A stretch of DNA of 64,000 nucleotides, taken from contig NMRA01000099.1 in the NCBI GenBank assembly GCA_002633005.1, positions 826,186 through 890,185 on the forward strand, given 5' to 3'. The stretch's first letter is position 1. Each line of letters starts with the position of its first letter. This DNA is from Phoronis australis. Lineage: Eukaryota; Phoronida; Phoronidae. Positions 47,550 to 59,092 of the stretch are shown one piece after another. The notes beneath the pieces are model-generated. The model had not been told where the DNA came from and made no database searches. It saw only the letters and a list, made by a program, of their open reading frames with translations. The translations under genes and the position numbers were made by a program.

Positions 47550-48659
47550 AAAGCGACAATGAAATTTAAATGTCACTTTATTAAGCTGCATCACGATGGC
47601 TGTAGGCTGTGGTAAAAAGATATACAAGACCAGTTCGCCGAGGGACAAGATGTACACTGAGAGGCAATGTCCACACAACTAAGCTGGCCTGGACCGTCAC
47701 GAGACAAAAAGTACACTATGCTAAGCATGTCTATAAAATACTCGATCTGTCGCGGGACCTAAAGTACTGAGTGAGGTAAATAATTTTTCAAAGCACACTG
47801 GTAAACAGATCTATAAAGTATGTTATATAAAGCTCTGCAAAATAGAAGATATGTCGGGGGACAAAAATATAAAACTAGACAGGGAGAACCCTTCAAAACG
47901 CATAGGACCCGTCCACACGACTCCACGACCACTAGATTGAAAACTGCTCCCTTTACACTCTTTGATCCCCAATGGTTGCTCATACATACATCTTGCCGTT
48001 ACTCATTGACAAAATACACATATAGGCTACCGGGGATTTTCGCAGATAAGCCCATGCAGGGCTCGACGGTTTTAAAATTGCCAGGTCGCATATTGCGACC
48101 AAGCCAAAATCCCAGGTCGCATTTTCAAAATCCAGCTCGCATTCATAAATTCCAGGTCGTAAAATTTTCCCGCCATTTTTACGCGCCAAAATTGATTTTT
48201 AGATCATCGAGAAAATGTTTAGATTACGCTCTTACCTGCAGCGTTAAATACTCACAAATTTCAGATCGCAAAATCGAGTTTGTGCATGCAGGTACAGCGT
48301 TACTGTTCTTCACGACCGCTATTGAAAGGCTCTGGGGCGCAAGGCAAGTTGCCGACGTGAAAGTTGAATCAGTGCCCTCTAACTGACACGTGCATTCGAG
48401 TAGCTAAGTTTGCGATGTGAAAAGGGATCAAATACCCGTTGAAAAGTATCCGCAGTTTTTCTAGGTGTGACCTGCTACTGGCTGCCATCAAAGTCGTTAA
48501 AGATTCAAACTAACTCAGAGTGCATATTCCCTCCTCTTCTTGTTCACAGCCCAAATTTTGCAACATAACTCCACGTTTGAAAAACATCAATCGAAAAAAA
48601 TCCTTGAAACGATGCCCTAACGCGCGGTAACAATTCAGTGCACATTTCACAACAAAAAT

Positions 48660-48902
48660 ATGGTACTTATGCTGTTTATGTACTCAACAATTAGCTTCCA
48701 TGAAATGAATAGCCTCGAAATAATTCCCGACTCCGTGTGGGTTTCCATCGAGCAATTCGAGTTTGCTCCTCAATACGTTCCAAGTACAGGAAAAATAGGT
48801 CAGCCACAAAACGACACGCATGTCACTAGTGTTAACTTTCTTTGGATGTATGAAACAAAGCCGGGATTTGGTTTTTACATATTGAGAAAAGACGTTATTT
48901 GA
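48660..48902 (+). CDS. Unassigned 80-residue open frame inside the CAGGG element
   Basis: ATG to TGA with fairly protein-like composition (hydrophobic start, then aromatic and acidic residues such as VWVSIEQFEFAPQYVPS and YETKPGFGFYIL). No domain or motif that I recognise. Because it sits inside a hAT-like element it may be a remnant of an element-encoded protein or chance. No splice sites or promoter are evident. Confidence 0.2.
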   Translation: MVLMLFMYSTISFHEMNSLEIIPDSVWVSIEQFEFAPQYVPSTGKIGQPQNDTHVTSVNFLWMYETKPGFGFYILRKDVI

Positions 48903-48989
48903 AAACTGAATTTGTTGTGTAAAATGAGGGTGACACACTATATAGGATGCGTGTCAATTTTGAACCATGCGCGGTCGTTTATAGTGCGA

Positions 48990-49160
48990 TATGATGGGCG
49001 TTAGCCTAAACTGTGGGCGCTTAATTGGAAATTCTCAAAAGTTGAAGGGGAACGCTTAGTAGATAAGTGAGCGCTTATTATGAAACATTTTGAAGGTAGG
49101 GAGCAGGCTTGTGGGTGAGCATAGTCGTTAACCTGAATGTTTGCGGTAATAAGATATTAA
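48990..49160. repeat. GGGCGCTTAA-type units, second array
   Basis: GTGGGCGCTTAATTGG and GTGAGCGCTTATTATG units ending in TGTTTGCGGTAATAAGAT, related to 2990-3240. Confidence 0.55.
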
Positions 49161-50517
49161 AAGACTGCAATGGTAAGAAACGTTATAATAATACGATTTT
49201 GCAAGGCAAACTCCATCTAGTAGGGTGACCTTCTGGATATCGTCACCACCTACACTGTACATTTTTCAGCCAGCCGGAATAAGTTTGTTTTTAATTGCCC
49301 GCTTCAGACGGAACAAGATTGTTTCTATTGGAGTCTGAACATTTTACGGCGACGGTGGTCCGGGGAGCGAAAAGTTGCCGGGGGGTGGGGGTATGAAGAA
49401 AAGAATAAAAACTTCGCTAACCACAATTTCGCATCTAGTACCCGTTTAGTTGCAGTAGCCGGCTACGGCCATAGAATACAGGGTTTAGAGAACATCGACC
49501 ACAGGAAAATATCAGTTCTGGGTTATATCGGTCCCGGGGAATATCGTAAAGCACCGGGTCTTTTATAACTGCCGGGAATCTATGATTTCATTTTCAATAA
49601 ACCACTGGCAAAAACGCGGGTGCTTAACAGAGCCAAGCCGGTTTACTCTTTCATTTAGGACTGTCGCTCTTCTCTTTTGATGTGCAGCTTTGAAGTGGTG
49701 CGCACGCGTGAGTTCACGCACTTGAATCGCTGAAGTAGGCCTACTACACTTTACGTTGGCAACAACGTGCCTGAAAGACGAATCTTATTTCGCGCACGTA
49801 GCAACAGAAACAAGTAAAAGGGTTTGAGACTTACTGAAAGTAAAGACGTGGACGTCGTTTGGCGATTAATAGGGTTGTTATTTTCACTTTAGCAGTCCTA
49901 TGCGATAAAAAACGAGACGCACATCTCTAAGTCACGTGTTCCAGGACCGCCTGCGCGCGAACAACGGGACCGACCAGTGCCGCAGTGCGATATCAGAGAT
50001 ATTGTCGTGGATATTTGGTACATGTAATAAGGACATCTTACTCGAAAAATAAAGCATATTTGTCCACCACAAAGTTTGGTAAGTTGATCGCTTAAGAATT
50101 AGTAGAGAAACCGCAGTTTTGTGACATTTTATCACGTGTTATGCAGTGGCTCAAATTTTTCTTCGGCGAATCCGGAAATTTGCAAAAGTGGCCAAAAATG
50201 TTAGCCAATAAAACGCGTCAAAGATCGATTCTGCATATCCCATGTTCACACGACTTGCTTACAATTCACCGGGAGGGCTGTTCTCGGTTAGTGTTCTTTT
50301 GAATTTGGATTTGGCAAACAATCAAATAACGGTCGGATTAGTTAAGAGTCGCTTTATATTTGCCAGGTATCTGCCGAGAATTGTAAAAACTCACCTCGCA
50401 TACGTTAGAAATTCCAGGTCGCATTTTGCGACTTGATACGAGTTAACAAAAATCTCAGCTCGTATTTTCAAATTTCAGGTTACAAATGTGATCTGCAGCT
50501 CGTTATGTCGAGCCCTG

Positions 50518-52015
50518 CCATGGACATGTAGTCGGAGAATTATATTTTCAGGCATTTCAGTAACTCCAAATAAACGCCCAGGCTTTTATTCGGAAAGGGG
50601 GAGGGCGTGTGAACGGAAAGCTGCTGTGAAAATATCAGCGTTTTTTGCATAAAACTTTTTTTTTATTTTTAAGCTGTAAATACCAAGTTCGCCAGGACTT
50701 CTTTTTTGTTAATGAATGATATATGCTGCACAAAACGGAATTTGCGACTACAAACTGACACTGAATGGACTTTTAAAATGAAATTTTCCGAATAAACGTC
50801 CCAATATCTGAAACCCGAAGTTGTAACACCCTGGACATGGGCGGATTGGCTGGGATTTCTGCGGAAATTGACCTATTGCCAGGATTACGACTGACGGCTT
50901 AACTGACCAATCAGAACGCAGCATTCTGGACACACCTTCGTCTGCGTTTCCAAGCCGCCATTTTACCCGACAAACAGCACACAGTCGAGTAAAATTTACT
51001 TTAGTCTATAGCGCTAAGAATGGTGAAACGGTGTTGATATGGCGTGAATAATTCCGACAGCCGTTATGCTGCTCCAGAATAATATCCCGTCATTTTTTGT
51101 CATCTCCTAAGCCGAAAAATGATGTCGAAAGGCGTAAACTATAGATCAAACTGTGTGAACGGTCACACGAGCAGCAATGTTGATTGATTACTCGAAGGCT
51201 ACGTCTGGCCGCCTTTGTCACGGCACTACCTGCTGGATTTCAGCACTAGTCTAGCGGTAGTCCCCGGAAATTGCTGTTTTCACGGAAATTTTTATTTTAT
51301 TTATTTCGACCTAATAGACATCATTTTGTTTCGTATCAGAGGTATATTTTTGTTATCCATATACCCGTAGGCTGGCGTTCAACTTAACTTCTCTCCCGGC
51401 CACAATTTAGAGATTCGATCGGCACAGGGAGGGGCACTGGATTACTGAACTCTAAGCCTTGCTCGATCTGTTGTCACGAAAAAATAAACAGTTGAATTAC
51501 GTTTTGATGTGGACCTAGTATACGCTACGCCCGTAGAGTTAATAGAGAGAGCTCATTTTGAAGTTGTTTAAACATGATATTTAGATTTATGAAGCTTTAA
51601 AAAAGAATTTGAGTTATTTTTGTAAATACCCTATTTTGCCACTACCACCAAACCAAACTCATGTGCTTAGTCTAAAAAATCTATGATTTGGGGTATAAAG
51701 ACAACCTGCTGGTTTTTATATGGGTCACTCTTTTAAAAATCGTTAGTCACGTCTGCACATTCAGTAGACTTTGTGAGGTATATCAAACTTGCTCCAAATC
51801 TATGAGGATGGACAGCAAAGGTTACACGATATACTTTCACTCATAAAAATTAAGGAGGGTAGTCGTAATTTTATTCTGCTAATAAACCAATACAGAGTTT
51901 AGTATCCCTTTAAAACAGGGTCGTCCTTGACATTCTGTGAAGAAATGGGGAAATAAGAAACTTTCTCTAGTCATTGATAATCTTCAAGAAACGCTGCCGA
52001 GTTTAAAATCAATAG
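50518..52015. other. Gene-free spacer
   Basis: No gene or repeat was recognised. Confidence 0.5.
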
Positions 52016-52073
52016 TATAGTGAGTCGTTGTCCTGACCGATGGCCAAGGGTCAATCCAGACGTGATGTGTTAC

Positions 52074-52553
52074 GTACCACAGTGTAGTAGAGGCAACGAG
52101 TTTTCAAACAAGTAATCACAGCAACAAACTACAATCTAAACTACAAGAAAACAACGTTACAAGCCGGTGGGTGAGGAATTGAGTAAGTTCAGAGTCCTGA
52201 TGATAACACAACGTCGCTGCCTAGAGTTCAGTGTCCTGACGATAACACAAGGTCGCTGACGAGAGTTCGGAGTCCTGACGATAACACAACGTCGCTGACG
52301 AGAGCTGGCGGGCGGGGCTTTATTGATAAACACTTACAGAGCAGTCAACTGAATTCAGAAACCTCCATAGCATTACTGACGAAAGCTGGTGGCCGAAAGC
52401 TCCATGGAGAGTTGCATGTAAAACAGTCCGCTGTCCAAACCACCTCCTCAGGCTACTGCCTCAAAAACCGCCCCCAACACGTGACTCACACCGGATATAT
52501 ATCCAACTTCCAGGTCCACCTATTGATGGCAGCTGAACTAAAGAATACATGAC
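52074..52553 (-). mobile_element. Possible solo LTR inserted in the left arm
   Basis: This segment is absent from the homologous position of the right arm. On the minus strand it starts TGTCATGTATTC, has GGATATATATCC (TATA-like, about 52493-52504), then AATAAA (52319-52324), and ends GTACGTAACACA. That TG...CA form with TATA and polyadenylation signals suggests a retroelement LTR. No exact target duplication was found. Confidence 0.4.
52186..52302. repeat. 39 bp tandem repeat, three copies
   Basis: Units AGTTC(A/G)G(A/T)GTCCTGA(T/C)GATA continuing ACACAA(C/G)GTCGCTG, period 39 bp, with a few substitutions. Confidence 0.95.
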
Positions 52554-52739
52554 AGACACCATCCCCGAACCGGAAGGAAGTGACAATGACATCACAGGTC
52601 ATTGCGTAACAGGTCAAATCGGATTTCATCCAAGGTCAAGGTCATGCGTGTAACCGGTAATTCTTGGAAAACCGCAACAAAGTGAAAACGAGGTCATAAT
52701 CGAATCGGAAGTCACGTGACTGTTGACATCATCAGATAG

Positions 52740-52882
52740 CAGTGGCGGATTTAGGGGGAAGGGCAAGGAGCCATGGCCCCCCTAAAATTCTTCCAGATTC
52801 CATTTAGCAGTTCGGGGGTGCGAATGTTTGAGGAACAAAATGCTGGCTAATACTCTGCCCTGNCACCCTGGATCCGCTCCTG
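52740..52882. mobile_element. 143 bp MITE nested in the left arm
   Basis: CAGTGGCGGATTTAGG at the left and GGATCCGCTCCTG at the right form imperfect terminal inverted repeats of the CAGTGGCGGAT family. The right arm of the host element lacks this segment. N at 52863. Imperfect flanking GATAG/GGTAG may be a decayed target duplication. Confidence 0.78.
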
Positions 52883-54972
52883 GGTAGGTAGGGCATGGCA
52901 CCGTGCACCATGCGAAAGTTCTGACAAAAGACGTTATTTTGAATACGTTCAAAAAGGGTTGAAGAGTTCAACTACCGAGAGTAGGTACAAAAAGTAGATT
53001 CCGTTATTTTGTATACTGAGTGGAAACAAAAGGTTGATTACCTTATACTGCGTGCGCTACGAGTCGTCGTGATTGCTGTATAAAAGTTATCGCCCTTAGT
53101 GTTCTCTCTCTAATCTCTCAACAACAGATGTCACGTATACCTAACCCATTAAAGGAACTAGACTAATGAGGAAACATCGGGAACGACATAAGATAGAAAA
53201 GACACCTTTTTATGTTTAACCGTTTATTAATAACAAAGTACATTGTAACACGCTACAAAAATCATCAAGACGTTCAGACTCAATTATCCGTACAAGAAAT
53301 AATTTTATTAAATGTCCAAACTCCAACATTATGTTCAAAGGCCCAGTAGTGACACCGTCTTCGGTTCGAGCATCTGTCTTTTCGGATAAAAATAGATGAA
53401 TACATTGCATGCTTTTTCGTCAACTTGCGTGCAAATCCTGTTAACATAAGATTTGACTGAGGCAGTGCATTTTTCGCTGTCTACGCGAGAAGAGAAACAC
53501 GAACCGGACTACACATGCTTCACATTAATAGCGTGCTGGATTACATAAATTTTACTTACATACGTTTTACATAAAGACTGGACAGACATATACCTTTCTT
53601 AATGCTGGGTCAATTAAGAACATTTGGAACCAAACAGGCAGTGAGAAGAAACCTATCGTTATTTAAGCATTTTGATAACGAAGGGCATTCTAATACATCG
53701 TTACAAAAATCCTCAAATCGTTCAGTCAGTTATCCGTACAGCTTATAATTTAATTAGATACTGGATCGCACATGTTTGTCTGAGCGAACGATCAGTCGGA
53801 ACGAGTCCACGACGTCTTAATTATTATCTATTAAAACTGGTTTGCTTCCCACAGGCCCCTTGGTAGGGTACTTTTAATAGTCAGCTGGATAGACACTTAC
53901 GTACGGCCCGATGCACTCATATAATCCACCGAATTTTCTAAAAAAAAGAATTGTCATACTTCAGTGCTGTACAGAGCGGCATAGCCACAACAGACTGAGA
54001 TAATGAAGCCCCTCTGGATTCTTTCAAACTAAGACTAATGAGCTATACCAAGGTAAATCCAGCTTTAGCTGCAAGGGGGTACAACGACAGAGAAACGAGA
54101 TCGATAAGGAGAGATACCTCAAAGTGTTGCGGACCCCGAAGAGCACCGGTAGCTCGGCACGGAACAATGGTTTTCGGTTAGATGGCGAAAGCATCATGTA
54201 TACCTATTTTCAAGAAATGTGTGCATTCAACAATTTTTATCCGAAAAGACAGGTACTCGAAGACGATGTTACCACTGGACTTTTGAACTTTAATTAATGC
54301 GGGACGGATAATGGTGTCTGAACGCCTTGATGACTTTTGTAGTGTGCTAGAATGTACTTTGTTATTAATACACAGTTTAACATGAAAGAAGAAGTCTCCT
54401 CCGTCTTAGGTGGTCACAATATCTCTTTATTAGTCTAGTCCCTTCAATGGGTTAAGCATACGCGACATCTGTTGTTGAGAGATGAGAGAGAGAACAAACG
54501 GCCATAACTTATACAACGTCCACGACTTCACGTGGCGCACGCAAAATAAGGTAACCAACCTTTTATTCCCACTCAGTACGCAGCATAACGGGATCCTCTT
54601 TTTGTTCCTACTCTCGGTCAGTTGAATTCTACAATCCCATTTGAACGTATTCAAAATAACGGTTTTTGTGTCACAACTTCCTTGTGGTGGTCGGTGCCAC
54701 GCCCTACTTACATGATGATGTCAGCAGTCACGTGACTTCCGATTTGATTATGACCTTGTTTTCACTTTCTTTCGGTTTTCCAACAACTTCTGGTTACACG
54801 CATGACCTTGACCTTGGATAGAGGTCCCTCTCCAACAGGAACCCATGACGTCACTTTCGGGTCCCATTTGACCTATTACGAAATGACCTGTGACGTCATT
54901 GTCATTTCCTTCCGGTTTCCGGATGACGTCCCTCCCAAACAGGTCACGAAAACGACTCACTATACTACTATC

Positions 54973-55894
54973 AATTCCAGTGAAAATGATCCAAGTCAAC
55001 TTGCTAACCAACTGGAAAATCAGTGATTAAGGTCAAAGATTCCTCTTTGACAATATGACATAGTCTACTTCACAACTTCCATTTGTATTAATAAAAGTAA
55101 TTTTACCCGTTTCTCTATCACTACCACTGCGACCATTTGAAATTCTAATTCTACAACAATAACTCACGACCGCAATTACTACACTAGTTCTCCTGGGACA
55201 CTCGCGGTGGTATCCATGCGTCATACTCACATTCCATATCACTTAGGTTACTTCCACAAAATGGCACTACGACTCGTTGTTAACAAAATCGTTAAATGTA
55301 GTAGTTTTTCGCGAATCAGTTGAAATCGCCACACAACATAACTATTATGTAAGTTGTGGGATTTAAAGTGCACAATAAAGGATCTAATTTCGTCGAAGAC
55401 TGGTTCACATGAGCGAGTGGAATCCTGAAAAAATACATAGATGTAGATTTGGAATATTTTACCAGCAGCAAATAATGTTTTCCAAAACGGAAGTAATTTC
55501 AGTTACATCAACAGACACTCCATTTTGTCAAAATCAGCACACCTAGCTTCTCCTTCCACGTTTTCGTTTCATTCTTACTTCGTTGAAGCTCAGTGGTTGA
55601 TCTACGGGGGGGGGGGGGGTTCAGGGAGTTNGCCCCCCCACCCCTTGGACAGCATAAAAAAAATTAAGGAAAAAACGTCGCCACCAAAACGAAAACGGCA
55701 CCGCCAGCGTGGGTAAACCCGGTCTATAGCAGGAATGAACCCGAGGGGAGCAATCACACTGTCAAGGTGACCGCATTCGAGAATAGTATCCAGTACCAGA
55801 TATTGCGGGTAGGCTGTACTTTATCAGCAAGTCTTGTGGGACTTGCGCGGCGTTCAAGAGCTAGGCCTCCTAAATATCTGTTTCAGTCCCGCAA
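54973..55894. other. Gene-free region with a G-tract element fragment
   Basis: At 55590-55720 a CAGTGGTTGATCTACGGGGG segment, N at 55631, and AAAAAAATTAAGG resemble the left end of the 30177 element. Nothing else was recognised. Confidence 0.5.
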
Positions 55895-55969
55895 CGAGCC
55901 CTGGTTCCGACCTCAGCTCTGACCGTTTTCCTACCCGCAATAAGCATCATTGCCGGTAATGGCCTATCG

Positions 55970-56138
55970 CAAGCTCCGCCCCTATGCGAAAAGTCACGTG
56001 ATACCCGACAAAAGAACAAGATGTCAGAGGCAAATACACTATCGCTTAACGACGTCCCTGGTGGAATCGATGACTGTTTTTGCACTATTTGAAAACACTT
56101 CGGCAAAGACAACAGGCAATGCTTTTCAGCAGAGAATG
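55970..56138 (+). promoter_or_regulatory. Candidate promoter and first exon
   Basis: CTCCGCCCC (GC-box-like, about 55973) and GTCACGTGAT (E-box) at 55993-56002 precede an ATG at 56021 that opens 23 codons (MSEANTLSLNDVPGG...), stopping at 56092. A good donor AATG|GTACGT lies at 56138. The frame and donor do not agree, so either it is an untranslated exon with an upstream ORF or chance. I do not recognise a gene. Confidence 0.22.
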
Positions 56139-58032
56139 GTACGTTCATGATACGGGAATTTATAAAGATGTCGATGAAAATATAAGTGTCCAAGGAACCA
56201 GCGAAAATCCGAAGAACCCCACGGGTTTCACATTCACCTGACAAAGACAAGGCCACTGATGCAATATTTGTATGTTCATGTAAAGCTGGGTATGTACCTT
56301 AAAGTCAAATTATCTGTACGATCCCATAGATTTCAGCATCTTTTGAACAAAATCAGCGAAGATTCACCGATGTTTCTATTCTGTCGTCTGCTAAATTTCC
56401 CCAAATGAAAAGTAGGTCACAACTGGTGGGACTCCCAGAGTAAAGTAGGTTATAGATTACAGGCAACACATGTACTATAGTCTCTGAGTAGGTCGAGTCG
56501 ATAGCACTGTTTACGCTTTTCTAATCTTGTAATGAAATATTTTGATTAAAAAAAACACTCATCTCGTCCTAGACAAACAGTTAGCTCCGGTAGGTCTAGG
56601 GCTGTGTCTAAGTCAAATTAATGCCTGGAACAAGCCGTTTGCACCAATAAGACATTTAAGTTAGGCCTATCTTCTGATGAACTTCGCATTTTTTTGTAGT
56701 TTCATTGCTTAAAGGTAGCTTTCATTTATGATCACTAAGCTGTAGAAAAATTGAATGAAATGAAATGTTGAAGTCAATACCTCGCTCAAAATTTCTGTAA
56801 GATCTTGGGTGTTAAGGACACAGACACGTTCTGTTTGGGTGAAAACCGAGACCAAATTCTCTTCAGGGAACACATACGATTTCACTCCACGACTGGTCCT
56901 GCTCAGTCACAAAATTACATATCGTGGCTAGTATACGAGCCCATGCTCTGCCACTGGCCTTGATTTATGCGATACTTTCCAGCATCTCTGATGATCTGTG
57001 TCTTTAGCATGACTGACTAAAGCCACAAAGCTTTTGTGATCGCATTTGTTTGATAATTTTAGTGAAAATTCTCTAAACGATCAGAAACCGCCTTCGTTCT
57101 TCATTTTGTCTTTAAGAACACGATCCTCAAAACCAGTTTTTACAAATAACAGTTTTTACAAATTCAAACTTCAAAGGGATTAATTTCCATTGAGTTGACC
57201 TGAAATTGTCAAATATATGACAAGGAAAGAAAACAAAAGGTTACATGTACAATTTTTCTATATATCCTCGAACCTAATGTCAAATGACGCATTGGGCAAA
57301 GGTCAGTTTTCATACTGATCACGTAATACATCTAGAAAACAACTCGTTTACATTTGAAAGACCTTAGACTTGATTTTTATAACAACTTAAAGCAGATTTC
57401 TTGTTCAGTTTGTCTGTAATCTTTGCTCATCGTTTCCAAAATCGACAGTTGTGCAAGACAATTTTCCCTAAATGTTAAGTTGAGACAAGATATTTTTTGG
57501 TCAGACATCAAGATTTCCTCCTTAGCTTTATGTTTAAAAAGTTACATAAAGCTACAAGGTGCAAAATGGCAGTAAAAGGGTCACATAAGCGACCACTGAA
57601 ATTAGCTAGGAAAAGTGGTCTGTGGATTATCTCCCCTGTCTAGCACAAAGCCATCCAATTTGAGTAAATCCAAACAAATATTTACAATATACATTGGTTA
57701 TTCCAGCCACCAAAGTACAACTTTCAATCTATTTTGTAAGTTACTTATTTTCTTTGTTGAAAACATACAATTTTGGAGATGGCTAATATAATCCATTGCG
57801 GTCTAGTGCTCCAGCGGCGAAGTTAGGGGTCATTGAGTGCACAAAATGTGGCATTTAGATTTTTGTTAGGATACCTATCCATGTACAAAAATGAAGTTGA
57901 TTTGAATTTTGTCGTTTTTATTTGGACCGACTCTTAAGCGATTACACGACGAATGTTATGAAAGACCGCCCACCAAGTACCATATGAATTGATGACCGTG
58001 TCTTAGCTTAATAAGGAGCCGACCAGCCTCCA
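56139..58032. other. Gene-free spacer
   Basis: No gene, RNA or repeat was recognised. Confidence 0.5.
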
Positions 58033-58180
58033 GTTCAGTACAGCTCGGACCTCGCTAAAACTTGAAGCAAGACTTCGCAAGATTACACAACATATTTTCG
58101 GGTATTTTAAATGAGAACACGTGACATTGGCTAGATTTCAGCTAGGACCTAGAGTAGGTCCTAGCGTTAGGCTACTGAAC
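58033..58180. mobile_element. Small palindromic element, unit A
   Basis: GTTCAGTA at the left and TACTGAAC at the right, with internal GCTAGGACCTAG and TAGGTCCTAGCG inverted segments. Both units are preceded by CCAGCCTCC and followed by GCACGCCA. Confidence 0.75.
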
Positions 58181-58245
58181 GCACGCCATGATTAGCAGAC
58201 GACGTACTTGCAGGAAATGAAACCAGATAATTTGGCCAGCCTCCC

Positions 58246-58420
58246 GTTCAGTAACGCTAGGACCTAGTTTAAAAGCAAGACTTTGCGAGATTACGCGAGA
58301 TATTGCCCTGTATTTCAAATAAGAGCACGTGACCTTGGCTAGCTTTTGGCTAGGTCCTAGCGTAGGTCCTAGCGTAGGTCCTAGCGTAGGTCCTAGCGTA
58401 GGTCCTAGCGTCTACTGAAC
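58246..58420. mobile_element. Small palindromic element, unit B
   Basis: GTTCAGTAACGCTAGGACC start and CTAGCGTCTACTGAAC end, in the same orientation as unit A, 213 bp downstream. Its right arm is expanded by a 12 bp tandem repeat. Confidence 0.8.
58354..58411. repeat. 12 bp tandem repeat, about five copies
   Basis: GTCCTAGCGTAG repeated perfectly four times plus a partial fifth, within the right arm of unit B. Confidence 0.97.
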
Positions 58421-58620
58421 GCACGCCAGGTGTCGATGGTGAATAATGACGTCATTGCTTCTGTAAGAGCACAGATTTCGTCCATTGAAAGTGTACGGAG
58501 TTGGCGGTCCATGTACTATAGTCTATGGTTTCACATATTGTGTTCTAAAGGAATCTACTGCAAATAATGTTCTTTGGCATATAACTTCCGACATATCTGG
58601 TATTATACTATCGCATAATA

Positions 58621-58836
58621 CACAAAACGTACAGAGAGTGGCGTAAATGAAGTAATATATCATGAGACATTATTCTGCGTATCGACCGAGACCGAAGGTC
58701 GAGGTCGACATTGACCTACCTTTTGAACTTTCCATGTCAGAGGTCACTGTTGAAGTAGTGCGAGAGATGAATACGGGAAACAGTATTACATGGCCGTATT
58801 GCACTCGACAGATTCAACGCGTATGGAATAAATCTT
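58621..58836 (+). repeat. Dispersed repeat with CGAGACC..GGTC motif, copy 2
   Basis: Shares ACAAAACGTAC, GTGGCGTAAATGAAGTAATA, ATTGACCTACCTTTTGAAC, GTTGAAGTAGTGCG and TACATGGCCGTA with 59093-59280. Its 62-codon frame is a repeat translation. Confidence 0.85.
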
Positions 58837-59092
58837 GTTATTATACGTAATCTAGTATAGTCCTACATTGATGTATTTTGCCATGTTAGGCCCATATATT
58901 TGATATTTAGTCAACTTAGTCTTACATTTTTGTTTTATTTTTGTAACTTAAGTCTTAGTCTTACGCTCCTTTATTTTCTCGTATTGTAGATTCACGGTTA
59001 CTGCATCAGTGGATAATAAAGTTCTTTAAAGTCAAACCCTCGTCACTTAATTCGAATATTCCTCGCGAAGTTAACAAGCACGTCGTATGCAT

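Larger units (their letters stand above)
48057..50517. mobile_element. 2.46 kb hAT-like element bounded by CAGGGCTCGAC
   Basis: The left end CAGGGCTCGAC and the right end GTCGAGCCCTG are perfect 11 bp inverted repeats of the hAT CAGGG type. Subterminal CCAGGTCGCATNTTGCGACC-like motifs occur at both ends. Flanks read CCATG on both sides, though not as a clean 8 bp duplication. Internally no transposase is recognisable. There is a GGGCGCTTAA-type array (48990-49160) and an unassigned 80-codon frame at 48660-48902. Part of the 188-codon frame starting at 47820 is read from the left end and is not a gene. Confidence 0.65.
52016..54972. mobile_element. Long inverted-repeat element with nested insertions
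   Basis: The left arm (52016-53440) and right arm (54200-54972) are inverted, diverged copies. Matching blocks include AGTATAGTGAGTCGTT, AAACCGGAAGGAA.TGACAATGAC, TCGGAAGTCACGTGACTG, GAATACGTTCAAA, TCTCAACAACAGATGTC and TTTTCGGATAAAAAT. The left arm is longer because of two extra segments (about 52050-52555 and 52740-52882). The 760 bp centre contains a third partial copy (53697-53760). No transposase is present, so this is a foldback or long-TIR non-autonomous element, or an inverted duplication. Confidence 0.8.

Noticed and set aside
47820-48386. 188-codon plus-strand open frame, the longest in the window
   Set aside because: It crosses the left boundary of the CAGGGCTCGAC element and is partly translated from its GGTCGC repeats; no family resemblance and low-complexity basic composition.
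55870-56256. 128-codon minus-strand frame opposite the candidate promoter
   Set aside because: No recognisable domain; composition looks non-coding and it overlaps the more promoter-like plus-strand features.
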